NCBI GenBank assembly: GCA_011316305.1
Contig: SAUG01000084.1
Coordinates: forward strand, 1 to 64,000
Direction: 5' to 3'
Length of the DNA: 64,000 bases
DNA from: Rusavskia elegans
Taxonomy: Eukaryota > Ascomycota > Lecanoromycetes > Teloschistales > Teloschistaceae
Shown: positions 35,101 through 48,757 of the stretch, piece after piece
How positions within the stretch are numbered: position 1 is the first letter of the stretch
How the letters are laid out: each line of letters starts with the position of its first letter
The notes under the pieces: model-generated
Databases searched by the model: none
What the model was told of the DNA's origin: nothing
What the model saw: only the letters and a program-made list of their open reading frames with translations
Made by a program: the position numbers and the translations under genes

Positions 35101-36711
35101 CTAATCTTTAACTTTTCCGGGTCTATTATAATAATTTCGTAATCTTTCTAAATATAAACCGGTAAAGATAGCTTTTTTTCCGGTTTTTTTAATATATTTT
35201 AAAATTTTCTAAAAAGTTATAGAATTTTATTTATAGTAGCTAATTTCTTTTTAGTCTACTATTTCCGAGTAAAAATATTATATTCTTTTTATATCTCGGC
35301 CAGCCTTTTAGATATACTAAAAAGATAGTTTCTAATTTTTACCTATATTATTTTCTAAACGATTTCTAGATTTTATAATATAAGCTATAGTATATCTAAG
35401 TATATATTCCTTTATATTTTTATAATATCGAAAATAATCCTTTTTTTATATCTATTACTTCGTATCTATAGGAGTCTAGTCTAATATTTAACTCTAACGA
35501 ATTCTATTTTATTAATAGTTTCTATAAAATAAAGTTCCGTTTTTCTAATTAAAGGGACGTTAAATCTTTTTATATATTTTTCTAATATAATATTCCGAAT
35601 AGTTTTTAAATCGACTAAAGTTTCTATAGGTTATTTAAATAGTATTAATTAAATAAAAATCCGATTTTTATTTATCTTCCGGAATTATTAAAATATAATA
35701 TTCCTATATATTAGAGGGCGTTATACTCGAGCCTAGCTATAGCTATAGATATAATCCGAACTATTAAATAGTAAAGGAATACTAGTATAGGTTATTATAA
35801 TTAATTTTATATAGCTATAGAAATATAGTTATAATATTATAAAATATCTTCGTTATAAAGTAATTAAAAAGAGAATAGTATATTAACGGATTCTAAAATG
35901 GATTTTCAGATTAGACCGGCTGACAGCCATCTCAATCCAAATAATCCAAATAATCCAAATAATCCAAAAATCCAAAAAGTGAATTTTCGATAGATTGGAA
36001 CTCTAATAGTATCTATAGTACGGATATCTACTTAGTAAACAGCCTAAAATAGGATCTATATATAAGCTAAAAATAAGCCTATATAACCTAACTCGAAAAT
36101 AAGGTTTAGCGGCCGCCGCTAAAAGCGAGAACAACGGAAGTCGAATATCTATTTAATAAACCACGCTAGACCTAATCTAGTTAGATTCTAGTAAAAAAAC
36201 CTAATATTTTCGATCTAGACGAAGCTAGCCTAGCGTTATATATAGGCGTATATAGGCCTACTAACTACTAATAAGGATTTAAACGAGTTTAAAATCGAAT
36301 CTTTAAATCTTCTCAGCCGTCTTAGCCGCTCAGCCGTCTCAGCCGCGCAGCCACGCAGCTTCGGGTATACCCGAGACCGGCTGACAAGCCGCTTACAAGC
36401 CGCTCTCAGCTATACCGGCTAAGAACTGGCTGAGACGGCTAAAACGGCTGAGACCGGCTTTAAGCCGGTTTTGGGAAATGCTGATATAGAAACGTATTTA
36501 ATAATTATATTAACGACTAATAAAAAAAACTATTTATAAAAATAATAAACGATATATATAATAAAAGTAGCCGTAAAGGCCGACAGGTAGCCGTCTACTA
36601 AAAGTTTCGTTAGAAAGGGCGGCTATAGCGGCTATAGGCGGCTATAGATAATTAGACTCGCTTATCTAACCAATTCTTTCAGAAAACCTCTGTGGAATCG
36701 TAGACGTAACA
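32133..36711 (-). mobile_element. Ty3/gypsy-like retrotransposon remnant A (410-bp LTRs), pol part
   Basis: LTRs: 32,133-32,542 and 35,694-36,711, the latter split by a 606-bp insertion; without it the two are both 410 bp. The internal part 32,543-35,693 codes on the minus strand. Near the 35.6-kb end a retropepsin-like stretch (YIKRFNVPLIRKTE) is seen, then reverse transcriptase remnants near 34.9 kb (RFYIDFRRLN, FFIKFNLRDIFN) and the catalytic equivalent IVYIDN near 34.65 kb. RNase H and integrase should follow towards 32.6 kb, but I cannot read them with confidence. No gag region is seen. Heavily RIPped. Confidence 0.75.
35881..36486. mobile_element. 606-bp less-mutated insertion inside an LTR
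   Basis: It splits the right LTR of element A exactly between positions that are adjacent in the other copies, with TA on both sides (35,879-35,880 and 36,487-36,488). The ends are imperfect inverted repeats (tattaacggattctaaaa and, from the other end, tatcagcatttcccaaaa). Unlike its host it keeps many CA and TG dinucleotides and a GC-rich part with repeated (cagccgt)-type units at about 36,311-36,360 and an (aatccaaat)n tract near 35,935-35,970. No ORF. Probably a young non-autonomous DNA transposon of the TA-target type. Confidence 0.65.
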
Positions 36712-36714
36712 AAT

Positions 36715-39700
36715 CGGCTATAGCAACTATAGATAGCTATAGATAATTAGATTTATTTACCTGGTTAACTTTCTAACGTACTTCTATAGAATAATAGATA
36801 TAATATAGCTTTTCTTATATCGCTTTCTATCTAGTTTTTCTATATACGGGATTTTTAAAAATTAAGTTTTTTCTTTCTTTTATTTCTTCTTTTTTAATAT
36901 TTTTATTATACGTTTTTAAAGAGATAATCGATTAAAGTCTTTCTATTAAATTTAGTTAAAGGGTATTATTATACCTTTTTTTTATAGCTTTTACGTTTAT
37001 AATTTTTTAAAAGAGTATAAAGTAAAAGTAAATAGTAATATTTATAGCGAGTATACTCGGGCCTAGAAATTTTATAATTTCTTAATTTCTAATACTATCT
37101 ATAAGTCTACCTTTCTATTTATAGTTTTTCCGATACTAATATCCGTAGGAAAACATTTTAAAAATAAAAAAAATAAATTTCGGTCTAATATTAGAAATAT
37201 TTTAGATAAATATACTAAGGCGTATTATTATATTAAATCTTTTCTAGATTCTAAAAAGGAAATTCGTAATAAACGCTTTATTTAAAAATTGGATTTCCGC
37301 CGACTTTTTAGAAAATAAGAGCGTTTTATTACTTACTACCGCGTTTTAAATAAATAAAAAAGTAATTTTATCGTTTAAAAATAATACGTATTATCTTTTT
37401 TTAATAAATTTAATAATTCTATTACGTTCTATTTTTCTATAGATTTTATATCAGCTATATAAAAGGTATCTATTAAATCGATTCCTGGTTTCGATTCGAT
37501 TAATTTAGATTAATTTTTAAAAGAATTCGATTTTTTTTAGCTTTTGGATTTAGTACGCGTAAAAAAAAGTATTTAATTAACGATTTCTTTATATTATATC
37601 TATCTATACTAAACTAGATATTTATATTATAAATTATATCTGGATCTTCTAATATTTCCACAAACTTTTATTTTTTAGTAACTATTTTATTCTATAATAA
37701 TAAAGTTAGAAACTATTTATCTTTTAGTTATATATTTAGTATAGAGTCTAGTATATCTTTTTCTAGCTATTTTTTTAGTTTAAATATAAAGTTATATTCG
37801 GTCTTTTCTATTTCTTTAATAATATTTTTATAGATTTTTTTAATATCTTCTATCTATAGTTTTTAGATTATTTTTTAGATTTTATTATATTTTAACGCTA
37901 GTTGGAATAGTAAATAATAATATTCCTTCTAGATTTTTATTTCCTATACTTCGCTTCCTTTTTTAAAAAGAGTATTAATTTTTTTAATCTATTCGTAATT
38001 TATATTTAATATAATATCTATTTTTCTATATAGAAGATTTTTATTTATAAAAAGATATACCGTCTACGGTTCTATTTTTTATTTAACTATACTTCTTTAT
38101 ACTAGTATTTTAGAATATAATTTTTTCGATTCGTTTCCGAAAATAATATATTCTCTAAGGCTTTTGATTATTATAAAGTTTAAAATTCCAATAAATCCGT
38201 TTCTTATTTTAATTTTAATATTTATAATTCTATTATTTTATTATAGGCGTATTTAGATATATCCTCTAATTTAATTATATAATTCTTTTATAATTTAATT
38301 TTTTTTTTCTATTTATAAGAGCTATTATTTTATAATTTCCGATTTTAATTTTAAGTACTACTATAAAAGATTTCTCGGTTTTATATAATTTAAATTCTAT
38401 TATTATCTTTTTTTTTATTTTTCTAGATTCTATAGAATACTATCCGGTTCTTTCTTTATTTAATAGATAGATAAGATATCTATTATTATAGTAGGCTATC
38501 TAACTTTTAGTTATATATTCTCTAGCTATTTTTTTTAGATAATTTTTCTATTATTTTTTAACTAGTATTCGATTACCTCTATTACTTTTTTAGTTAAATA
38601 ATTTCTTTTAAAATATCTCGTTTTTCTATATAAATAATAAACTTTAGTCCGCGATTCTTTAATTTCGGTAGTATTAAATTCTATTAGATTTCCTTTAGAC
38701 TATTTCTTAGTAGGTTCTGTTTTACTAAACGCCTATTTATCTAAATATATTCTATACTATCTAGTATTAATTCTAGTCGCTAATTCGATAAATAATACTA
38801 GTAAATCTAGTTTTTCGATTATTACTATAGCTTTTTTAATTCTTATATAACGTCTTTTATAGAAATAAACTTTTAGAACTAAGTCTTTTTAGTCTATCTT
38901 ATAAGTTTACGTTCTAAACTAGATAGTATAGATAACTACTAATTTCTATTATTTTAAAACTATAAATTTCCTTTCTACTATTCTATCTTTATTATTATTT
39001 CTAAAGGTTTCTTATATTGCCGTAATTAGATTACCGAAGGTATAGAATATTTATTATATTTTATCTTTTCTTTAATTTTTCGAATTATTAAGATAGTTTT
39101 CTAAATAGAACTATATTTAATTAAAGGCTGCCTTTTCCAAATATAATATTATAAATAGAACTTTAATTATTTTATTCGAAAACTAGTATATATATAATAT
39201 AAAGTAGATATTTATCTAAGTAAACTAAGATTTTAAAAATCTTTTATTTCTTTTATAGATATTAGGCGTTGCCGTTTTAATAGTATCGCTTCGATCTATA
39301 GAGCGAGATAATAAGACTAATATAGTAAATTGTTAAAATATAACGTCTCTATACGTTAAAGGGCGTTACGTTCGAGCCTAATTATAGCCGTAGGCGTAGT
39401 CCGAGCTACTAAATAGTAAGAAAATCCTAGTATAGATTATTATAACTAATCCTACGTAGCCGTAAAGGTACGGTTATAATATTATAAGACGTCTTTATTA
39501 TAGAAGTAATTAAAAAGAAAATAGTAGAGACGTATTTAATAATTATATTAACAACTAACGAAAGAAGCTATTTAATAAAAGTAAGAAGCGATATATATAG
39601 TAAAAGTAGCCGATAGTACCGATAGATAGCCGTCCGCTAAAAGTCTCTATTATAAAGGTCGGCTATAGCGGCTATAGACGGCTATAGATAATTAGGCTCG

Positions 39701-39750
39701 CTTGTTTGGCTAATCTTCCAGCGTACCTCTGTGGAATCGTAGACGTAATG
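36715..39750 (-). mobile_element. 410-bp-LTR retrotransposon remnant B, gag part
   Basis: A complete 412-bp LTR lies at 39,339-39,750 and the last ~91 bases of another at 36,715-36,805, immediately next to the LTR of element A. The internal part (36,806-39,338) starts with the same tagctcttcctatatcgc-type bases as element A beside its LTR. On the minus strand from 39.3 to 38.9 kb a gag-like region is legible (LYLEKAAFN, FYLENYL, FGNLITAI). Downstream coding is not identified. It could be a deleted copy of the same family as A or a gag-only derivative. Confidence 0.6.
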
Positions 39751-41146
39751 AAAACTACTATTAATATATTCTTTCGAATAATAAATAATTATAAACTCGA
39801 AATCTAGATTATAGAAAAGAACTATTTTAAGTAATTTTAGAAAACGCCTTTTAATAACACTAGCCGTTAATAAATAAGAAATCTATTTTTACTTCGATTT
39901 TAATTGATATTAGAAAATATAATACGTTAATTAATATTTAGTTTCGGTTTTTTCGGATATAAATATTAATATTCTATAGTTTAGTAAATTTTTTAACTTT
40001 TCTAGAAATACCAACTTCCTTTTATTAAAAAAGATCTATTTAAACCTTTTTCTATTTAAAACAACGTAATTTTTTTTATTTTATATTTATAAATAGATTA
40101 GATAATCTATAAATGAATTTCTTTTTAATTTAATAGAATTCTACGCTAGCGTAAAGTAATAGATTTTAGAGATCTTATAATAATTTGTTCTAAAAAAAAC
40201 TTTATTTTAATCTAAATTTTTAATATTTAGTTTTACTTGTTCTGCTTTAACGAATCTATTAGATAGAAGTTTATAAAAACGTATATAACGAAGATTATTC
40301 TACTATAGAAAAAGTCTATATCTAATACGCCGAATAGAATTCTATCTACGGATATTATAGTAATAGTTCCGTCGAATTTTATAACGACGATATCGAATAC
40401 TATAACCGAGTTTATAAAGAGTTAAACTATAAAAAAATCGGCTAGAATTTCGTTAATACTAGGCCGAAAATTTTATTATCGTACTAGAAATATAGCGCTT
40501 CCTTCGAGTTATAAAATAAATTATTTAAATATTTTAAAACTATTTACTAGAATATAGAAAGTAATAAAGCCGAAATATTAATATTTATCGCCGATAAAAA
40601 CTTTTTTAGTAAAGAAAATACTATTATATTTCGCGTAATAATTTTAAATAGTAAATAGATTACTAGAACTAGTTTAACATTTAAATATTTCTATTATACT
40701 ATTTTACTATTAGCTTTTCGTTCGGATATATCTAATACTAAAAATATATATATTAATTTTCAATATTTTATATTAATAGCCGATAGAAAATTTATTTTAA
40801 ATTATATCGAAATTTAAAAATTTCCGAAAAAGATTTCTATTCGCGGAATAGATAAATAAATTTATCGAACCGATAAATTCGCTATATTTACTTTCTATCT
40901 AAAAGACGATTCGATTATAGTAAAATTTACTAGAAAGATCTATATTATTAAAAATATATAAATTAATTTATTACTTGATATAAATATTTTAATACCGGAA
41001 GAAATAATTTTAGTATATTAAAAATAGTAGATTGTTATCGACAGCTACAAAAACTTTGAAATTAATTTTAATTTCTATATATATAGAAAATCTAATTCTA
41101 GACGTATTATTAAAACTTTAGATATTATTATAATAAAGTCTATTAG

Positions 41147-41590
41147 TAGACTGGCCGTCGGGTCGGATTTCGAACCCGAACTAATTAACCCGATTCGATC
41201 CGAATCGGGTTTGAAAATTCTATAGTTTAATTCGATTTAAATTTCGGATTGGATTATATAATCCGATCCGATCCGACTAATTTACTAAATTTATATAACT
41301 CGTATAACTCTAGTATTAAAGTTATACGAATTGTTTAAAAAATTTTTTATTAATTAACTACGCTAGCTAGAAAGGTCCTAGTTAGATTAAATATATCAAT
41401 TAGATATATTATTTGTAATAAAAATTTAAATATTATATATATATAGTTATATTATATATATAGAAAGTTTAGTAAATATCCGAATTCGATCCGGACCCGA
41501 TTATTTAGTAAGTCGAACCGGTTCGATCTGCTAAAATCGGGTCGAGTTTCCGACGGTTCGACGGAAATCCGACCCGAAATAGCCAAACTA
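41147..41590. mobile_element. 444-bp hAT-like element with TAGACTGGCC-type ends
   Basis: Starts tagactggccgtcgggtcgg and ends ccgacccgaaatagccaaacta, an imperfect inverted terminus. It shares central sequence (attaactacgctagctagaaag type) with the 396-bp element at 60,395-60,790. The host retropepsin is interrupted at its left edge. No matching 8-bp duplication is seen (tctattag versus atactata), perhaps because another element adjoins its right end. Confidence 0.65.
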
Positions 41591-43165
41591 ATACTATATA
41601 TAGATTAGTATTTTATATAGTATATATTACTTTATTATATTATTTTTAATTTTTTTTTTAATTTTATAGTCTATTTTTTGATTTCTAGTTTTTTATTCTA
41701 ATATAACCTTTATTTCTATATCTATACTTTTCTAGAAATCTATTTTTTTTAGATTTTTTAAAGTATTTATATTTTATAATATAGTCTATATTCTATTTTT
41801 TATAAAATTTATATTTAATATCCGACTATTTTTTACCGCGTTTATCGTTTATAATTGATTTAAAATTTAGAGAAAGTAGTTTTTATTTAGATATAGTAGA
41901 ATACTATAATTAATAGCTATAGAATCATCCAAAGACTCTATATATTATAATAGTAGAATACGCTAAAATTTAATAAAATTTATAGATTCGTTTAAAACTT
42001 TGATTTTCTAACTCTAATATAGCCGATAATTATCGAAATAATTTTATTCTATTTCTATTTTTCTATTTTTTTTTAATGAACTACTATAATAAAATATTAA
42101 TATATTATATACTATATTATATTCTATTATATTTTTCCATTAGTTTTTTATTTCTTATATTAGTAATAGCGTAGTATATAGTATATATAAATCTATTTAG
42201 AAATAATATATTAAAATAATATAAATAATTATATACTAATACTAAAACTATTTTAGAAAAAAAATTAAATCTATTTTATAAAAATATAATAAAAACTCGA
42301 AAAAAAAAATCGAAAAAAAAAAATAAAAAATAAAAAGAAATATTATAATTTTATAGTATCGATATTATTTAAAAAAAATATATTCTAAATAGTTTAATTT
42401 ATAATCTATTAAAAGAAATATAAATAGAAATCTAGAATTATTATTTTTCGAAAAATCTATAAATATTAAAAAAGTTTTAAATCTTTTATTTTTAAAGTAA
42501 CTTTTACTAGACTATATTATATGATCTTTACCGATATTACTACTTTTTATATAAATTAAAGAATCGATAGAATAAAAAATATAGTGTTAAAGATTTAATA
42601 AAATATAATAGAATAATATATAATGATTTTTTAATAAATATATATATTATTTTACTATATTATTATATATATTCGATAATATTAATTTTTTAGAGATTAT
42701 TAAATAGCTATAATCGTTATTAAATATATTACTATTCAGTAAAAAGACGTCTAGTTTATTAAAAAGTTATAATTAATTTAGAAATATAACTAGAAATATA
42801 ATAGCAGCTAGTTAATAATAAATTTTAAATTATTAAAAGTTTTACGAAAAAGATATATATTTATAAAATTATTTAGAAAAAAATAATACTATTTATATAG
42901 TATCGGTATATAAACTAATATTAAATAGAATATAAAACAATTTTATAGTATCTATAATTACTTTTATATTTAACTATTTAATATAATTTTAAATCAAATC
43001 GGATTAAATTTCTATTAGTTTTTCTTTTATAATCCGATTTGATTTTTAGTTCTAATATTAGAAACCGATCTAAACCGTTTAGTAAATCGGGTTAAACCGA
43101 CTCGCTAAAACTCGGATCGAGTTTCTAAAATACCGATAGAAATCTATATCGAAGTAGTTAATTTA
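41591..43165 (+). mobile_element. 1.57-kb degenerate DNA transposon, copy 1
   Basis: About 1,575 bases that recur as a reverse complement at 47,188 to about 48,757. The right end, read inward, has acttcg and gatttctatcg in common with the start of the other copy. No transposase is readable through the RIP. The adjoining hAT-like termini suggest a hAT element, but the left end lacks a clear terminal repeat. Confidence 0.55.
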
Positions 43166-44619
43166 ATTATATCTATAGATTTTAAAATAGAATACCGTTT
43201 ATCTAACGGTATTACGATTTATAGTAAACTGCTAGTAATATAACGACTAGCCGTTATTACCGAAAAAGATAAAAATATATTGATTGATTAGAAAACTATA
43301 GTAGATACTTCTAAAAAAATAGATATTAATATTTTTAAAAAAAGAAATAAAGTCTATATTTTTAAAAATTTAGAATTTAAATAAGATAAACTATATTAAG
43401 TTAGATTAAATATTTAATAAATTCTATTAGTATAATAAAATAAAATATTTCGAATAGCTAATATCTTTAATATATCCGATTTTTATAATATAGAAAACTT
43501 TATTAAATAGTATAAAAAAAAGAAAGATTGTAGTTAATATTTAAAGCTTTAACGCTATTATAGAATTAGATGGTAATCTCTTTCTATTATAAATAGAAAT
43601 TATCATTTTAGTATTAAAATACTTTTATATTTCGGTAGTTAATATTATAAATTAGTTTTATTAATTTAAAATTAAACGCTATAATCGTTATAAATTTACT
43701 ATTATTTTTTATCGCGGATAGAAATAAACTCCGATAGTATTTACAAGATATAAAAAACTAGCGCTATATATATATTACTAAACCTATAATTTATATTTCT
43801 TTTAAAAATTTTACTAAAATTTATATAAAGAATATTATTATTTTTTTTATATAATTTCAAAAATATTTAAAATATTTAAATTAAATTTTTATTCTATTCC
43901 GGAAAAAATAAATTAATCTCGCGTTTTTTAAAATATTTATAGAGTATTCTTTAGTTCGTTTATTGAAATAACGCGTTAATATATTAGAAATAACTATTTT
44001 AGAAAATAAAATTAAAACTATTTCGGAAAAAACTTTTACTAAATATCTATAGAATCTAGAAACCTATTTCGAAAAAACTAGATAATTTCGTTATATAATT
44101 ATAAGATATATATTGTTTGCCGAACCTCTATAAAAAAAAAAGACTCTATTTATAGAAAAATTCGGATAAAATTTCAAAAAATTTAACTAAAAACTCTAAT
44201 TAATAAAATTAAAATATAATTCTATTTTTAAAAAAAAAAGGAATTATTTCGGATATTATAAATAATATTTAAACTACTAACTTTTCTTTACTATTTCGAT
44301 TTTATAAAAAAGTTCTATATCGACTTGGATATATTAAAATAGTTCGATTTTATAGTAATTATCTATTATATTAAAGGAAACTTTAATAAAAATTTTCTAT
44401 CTACTAAAATATAGCTAATATAAATTTCTAAATAAATATTTAAATAGCGCCGAATAAAATTATTAGCCTATCGAATTAAAGATTACTAAAGTCGTCTAGA
44501 TAGTAAAAAAACTCGCTATTTTATCGATTTATTTTTAAAATTATTAGTAATTATATATATTAATTATATCGCGGCTGTTTCGATTTTAAAATAAATCTTG
44601 TTTAAAAATAATAAATATT

Positions 44620-44732
44620 TAATTAATTTGGTTTTAGTTTTAGTGCCCGATAAACCAGTGATTTGATAAGCAAATTGAACGTTAGTATACCAATATTAAT
44701 TATACGGTAGCAGAATTTATATTTTAATTTAA
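44620..44732 (+). repeat. Dispersed ~110-bp repeat, less mutated copy
   Basis: Counterpart of 29,527-29,638. It keeps CA and TG dinucleotides (ccagtgatttgataagcaaa) and marks the point where the gypsy RNase H remnant is cut off, so it is probably the end of an inserted element. Confidence 0.55.
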
Positions 44733-45409
44733 TTAATATAAATAACGGTTTCTAAATAAAATATTAATATAAATTTACTTAGGAATATAACGTATTTTTC
44801 TATCGATAATTTAAGGTAGAAATTTTTATAGATAAATATACCTCGTAGTTATCGCTTTTTTTTTTATTTACTAGTAATATAAGCTTTTCGTAAATACTAC
44901 GATTTACTAAAATCTTTTACGTACGTATATACTTCCGTAATAGTTATACTATAGCTAAACTAGACGATAGTATATCCGTAATAATTATATCTACTTTCGA
45001 AGACGTCGACTATCTTATTATAGCTAGAGTAATCTATTTTAATTTCGATAAAAATCTTTTTTTTACCGCCTTTAAAACGTATTATCCGATTTTTCTATTA
45101 TCTTTTAATCTAATTGATTAGATAAAGCTTCTAGCTATAGTAACTAGCGTACTAGCTAGTAATTCTATAGCTAGTAATCGTTTTAAAATAATACGGGCTA
45201 AAGAATATTTTAATAATTGAACGAAACGTTTAGATATAGATTATATAATAAATATAGACGAAATTATAACTATTCGTAATTACTATATATTATATTAGAT
45301 AGATATAGCGGAAATGATAGAGCCTTATGATTATTTATAACGTCGAAGAAAGAATATATAGTATTTGAATATAGTAGAGGATTCGTAATCGCGAATAAAG
45401 AAAAAAATA

Positions 45410-45475
45410 GTTAAATGAAAGTAATTGACGCTGCAAATCTTGCCTTTGGCTGTAAAATTTCTTTATACGTGGAAA
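45410..45475. other. Short island with CA/TG retained
   Basis: About 65 bases (including gacgctgcaaatcttgcc) stand out from RIPped flanks by normal dinucleotide use. Either a unique sequence not subject to RIP or the far end of a younger insertion that begins at about 44.62 kb. No gene. Confidence 0.5.
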
Positions 45476-47187
45476 TATATATATCTATATATATATAAAA
45501 ACTCAATATAATTTTAAATAAAAATTTTATAAAAAGAAAAATAATAAATATAAATAAATTGAATTTAAGGTTCTTTTATATATTATAGTATCTTTCGACC
45601 TTTAATATTAAATTACGTTATAAAGTAGATAAAACTAATATTATTCCTAATACTTTATTATAATTCGAAATAAAGATTTTTTATATTCCGATTAAAAATA
45701 AAATGATTATTTTAGATATATTATACGAAAGTATTAAAATTAATAATAATAAAGATTATTTCTAATACGTTTCGGATATTATTATATCTATATATTATAT
45801 AACGTTTATCTAAATAGAAAATTTTTTTAAATAATCTATTAAAGAAAGTTATACTAATAATAAACGATAGATTAAAATTATTATAATATTACGAATCTAA
45901 AAACTATATTCTAATAATAAAGATAATAAATATTATATATCTAGTATTAATTTTCGAATATAAAATAAACTTTTCTACTACGATTTTAAAAATAGCCGAA
46001 ATCGATTTTATATTCCGGATAAACTTATAGACGAAATTATCGGCGAAATTTATAATCAATATTATTAGAAATATTATTATATTTATATAAAATTCCATCT
46101 ATCTATTTTTATTCGTAAATCGTAATATATATATAAAAATTAAAGAATATATAAAATGTTATCTGTAATACTAGTTTAATTAAATAAGACGAGAAAGATT
46201 TTATAGTTTCCTTAATTTAATTTTTTCGAAAGTATCGTTTTATACGATTACGATAGGCTTCGTACTCGCGTTATCTATAAAGTTTTCTAATAAAGATTAT
46301 ATACTAACAATTATATATAAATATACTAAAACGGTTCTATTGATTTTTTGATAGATTATTTACTTCGTAGTTAATTAGACGAAATCTATTATTATTATTC
46401 TATTCGAATATAATTAGAGAATCCCATTAGCTATCATTAGTAATAGAAATCGTAAATTTATATTATTTTTTTAACGCTAGATTTTTTAGAAACTAGAAAT
46501 AAAAATTCTAGTATCTATTATATATTATCTATAAATTAATAGATAATTCGAACGTATTAATTAAATCGTAGAAATTAGTTTTCGCTTTTAGTTTACGAAA
46601 TATCCGGATAAATATTAGACTAAAACTACTCTATTTCTATAGTTTGTATTTAATAACGCTATCAGTTTCGCTACTAATATAGCTTCTAACGAACTAATAT
46701 TAGATTTTCGATCTAAAAATACTATTAGTACTTTATCGAACCTACCGCCGAAAAATATAGAACGATTAAAATCTATTAAATATATAGAAATAGAAGCTAT
46801 AATAGCTTTGAATACCCTTTTTTCTAAAGTCTATTATAATAACCTATATAAAACTAAATCTTTTAAACTAGATAATAAAATTTTTTTAAAGTTTTTTATA
46901 GATATATACTACTAGATGTTACTAATATTAAGTTTTCGTATTAACGAACTGGTTTCTTTAAAGTAATTCGTAAAATCGGATACTTCGTCTACGAATTAAA
47001 TTTTCTACTATTATAAAAATCTATTCTATTATCTCTGTAATTTAATTAAAACTAGTATCTACCGACGATAACTTATTTAATTAACTTTCGGTTAATAACG
47101 AGTCTTTAACTATTAAAATATAATTATCGAAAAAAGATTCTAACTAGTTCAAAATAGAATAAATTATAAATCGGCGAAAAATATATC

Positions 47188-48757
47188 TAGTTTGGTTACT
47201 TCGGGTCGGATTTCTATCGAATCGTCGGATATCCGATCCGAATTTTAGTAGATCGAATTAATTCGACCCGTTAAACGGGTCGGGTCGAATTCTAATATTA
47301 GAACCGAAAATCGAATTAAATTATAGAATAGAATCTAATAAAAATCCGATTTAACCAAATTTATAATTATATTAGATAATCGAATATATAAATAAATATA
47401 GATAATATAAATAATTATATATTCTATTTAATACTAGCTAATATATTAGTACTATATAAATAGTATTATTTTTCTTTAAATAATTTTATAGATATATATT
47501 TCTTTTTTAAAACTTTTAATCTTTTAAAATTTATTATTAACTAGCTATTATTATATTTCTAGCTATATTTCTAAAATCTATATTAATTATTTAATAAACT
47601 AGACGTCTTTTAACTAAATAGTAATGTATTTAGTATAGATTATAGCAAGCTAATAATCTATAAAAAATAAATATAGTCGGATATATATAGTAATATAGAA
47701 AAATAATTATATATTTTTCGATTATATTTTATAAAACTATTAATACTATATTTTATATCCTATCGATCCTTCTATTTATATTTATAGTAGTAATATCGGG
47801 AAGGATTTTATAATATAATCTAGCGAAAAATATTTTAAAAATAAAAAATTTAAAGTTTTTCTAATATCTATAGATTTTTAAAAAAATAATAGTTTTAGAT
47901 TTCTATTTATATTTCTTTTAATAGATTTCTAGCTAGACTATTTAAAATATATTATTCTAGAATATTACCGGAATTATAATACTATAAATTTTTTTTTTTT
48001 TTTTTTTTTAATTCTATTTCCTCGAGCCTTCGCTATACTTCTACGAAACGAAATTAATTTTTTATTTAAAATAGTTTTAGTATTATTATATAATTCAATA
48101 TATTATTTTAGTATATTACCTTTATTTAGATTTATATATACTATATATTACGCTATAATAAATAAAAGGAATAAAAAATTTATAATAGAATAAAATATAG
48201 TATAGTATAGTATATACTATATTAATATTTTATTATAGTAGTTAGTTTTTAAAAAATAGAAATATAGAAATAAAATAAAGTTATTTAAATAATTATTCGC
48301 TATATTATAGCTAGAAGGTTGAAATTTTAAACGAGTCTATATATTTCTATAAACTTCTAGCGTATTCTATTACTATAATATATAGAGTTTTTAGATAACT
48401 CTATAGCTATTAATTAAATTATTCTACAATAATATTTAGGATACTGTCTATTATATCTAAATTAAAACTATTATCTATAAAATCTTAATTAGTTATAAAC
48501 TATAAATACGGTAAAAGATAATCTAATACCGAATATAAATTCTATAAAAAATAAAGTATAGATCGTATTATAATATATAAATATTTCAGAAAATTTAAAA
48601 AAATAGATTTTTAGAAAAACGTAGATATAAAAACGAGAGTTATATTAAAATAAAATATAAAAGATTAGAAAATTGATTATAGAATCGAGAAAAAAATCTA
48701 TAGTAATATAATAAGATAATATATACTATATAAAATACTGATCTATATATAATATTA
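47188..48757 (-). mobile_element. 1.57-kb degenerate DNA transposon, copy 2 (inverted)
   Basis: Begins tagtttggttacttcgggtc and is the reverse complement of 41,591-43,165 along its length (for example, the gacgtc-centred and gtagaatacgc-type blocks). The right end is where similarity stops, near 48,757, giving about the same length as copy 1. A T run lies near 47,990. No transposase readable. Confidence 0.55.

Larger units (their letters stand above)
40220..44640 (+). mobile_element. Second Ty3/gypsy lineage: interrupted gag-pol remnant
   Basis: Read through stops, the plus strand gives a retropepsin region at about 40,740-41,110 (ISIRGIDK, YRTDKFAIFTFYL, IYIIKNI-x-INLLLDINIL), broken at 41,147 by a hAT-type element. 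Coding resumes at about 43,166 with the pre-RT segment (RLSNGITIYSKLL, YIFKNLEFK), then RT remnants, and an RNase H block near 44,450-44,620 (LLAYRIKDY ... TRYFIDLFLKLLVIIYINYIA, the counterpart of the fungal YWPTELE ... RHLIE ... IIYTDHSA block). It is truncated at about 44,630. No LTR assigned. Its motifs differ from elements A and C. Confidence 0.7.

Noticed and set aside
45904..46098. 64-codon hydrophobic minus-strand frame
   Set aside because: An Ile-rich artefact of TA-rich RIPped DNA with no splice or start context; not a membrane protein gene.
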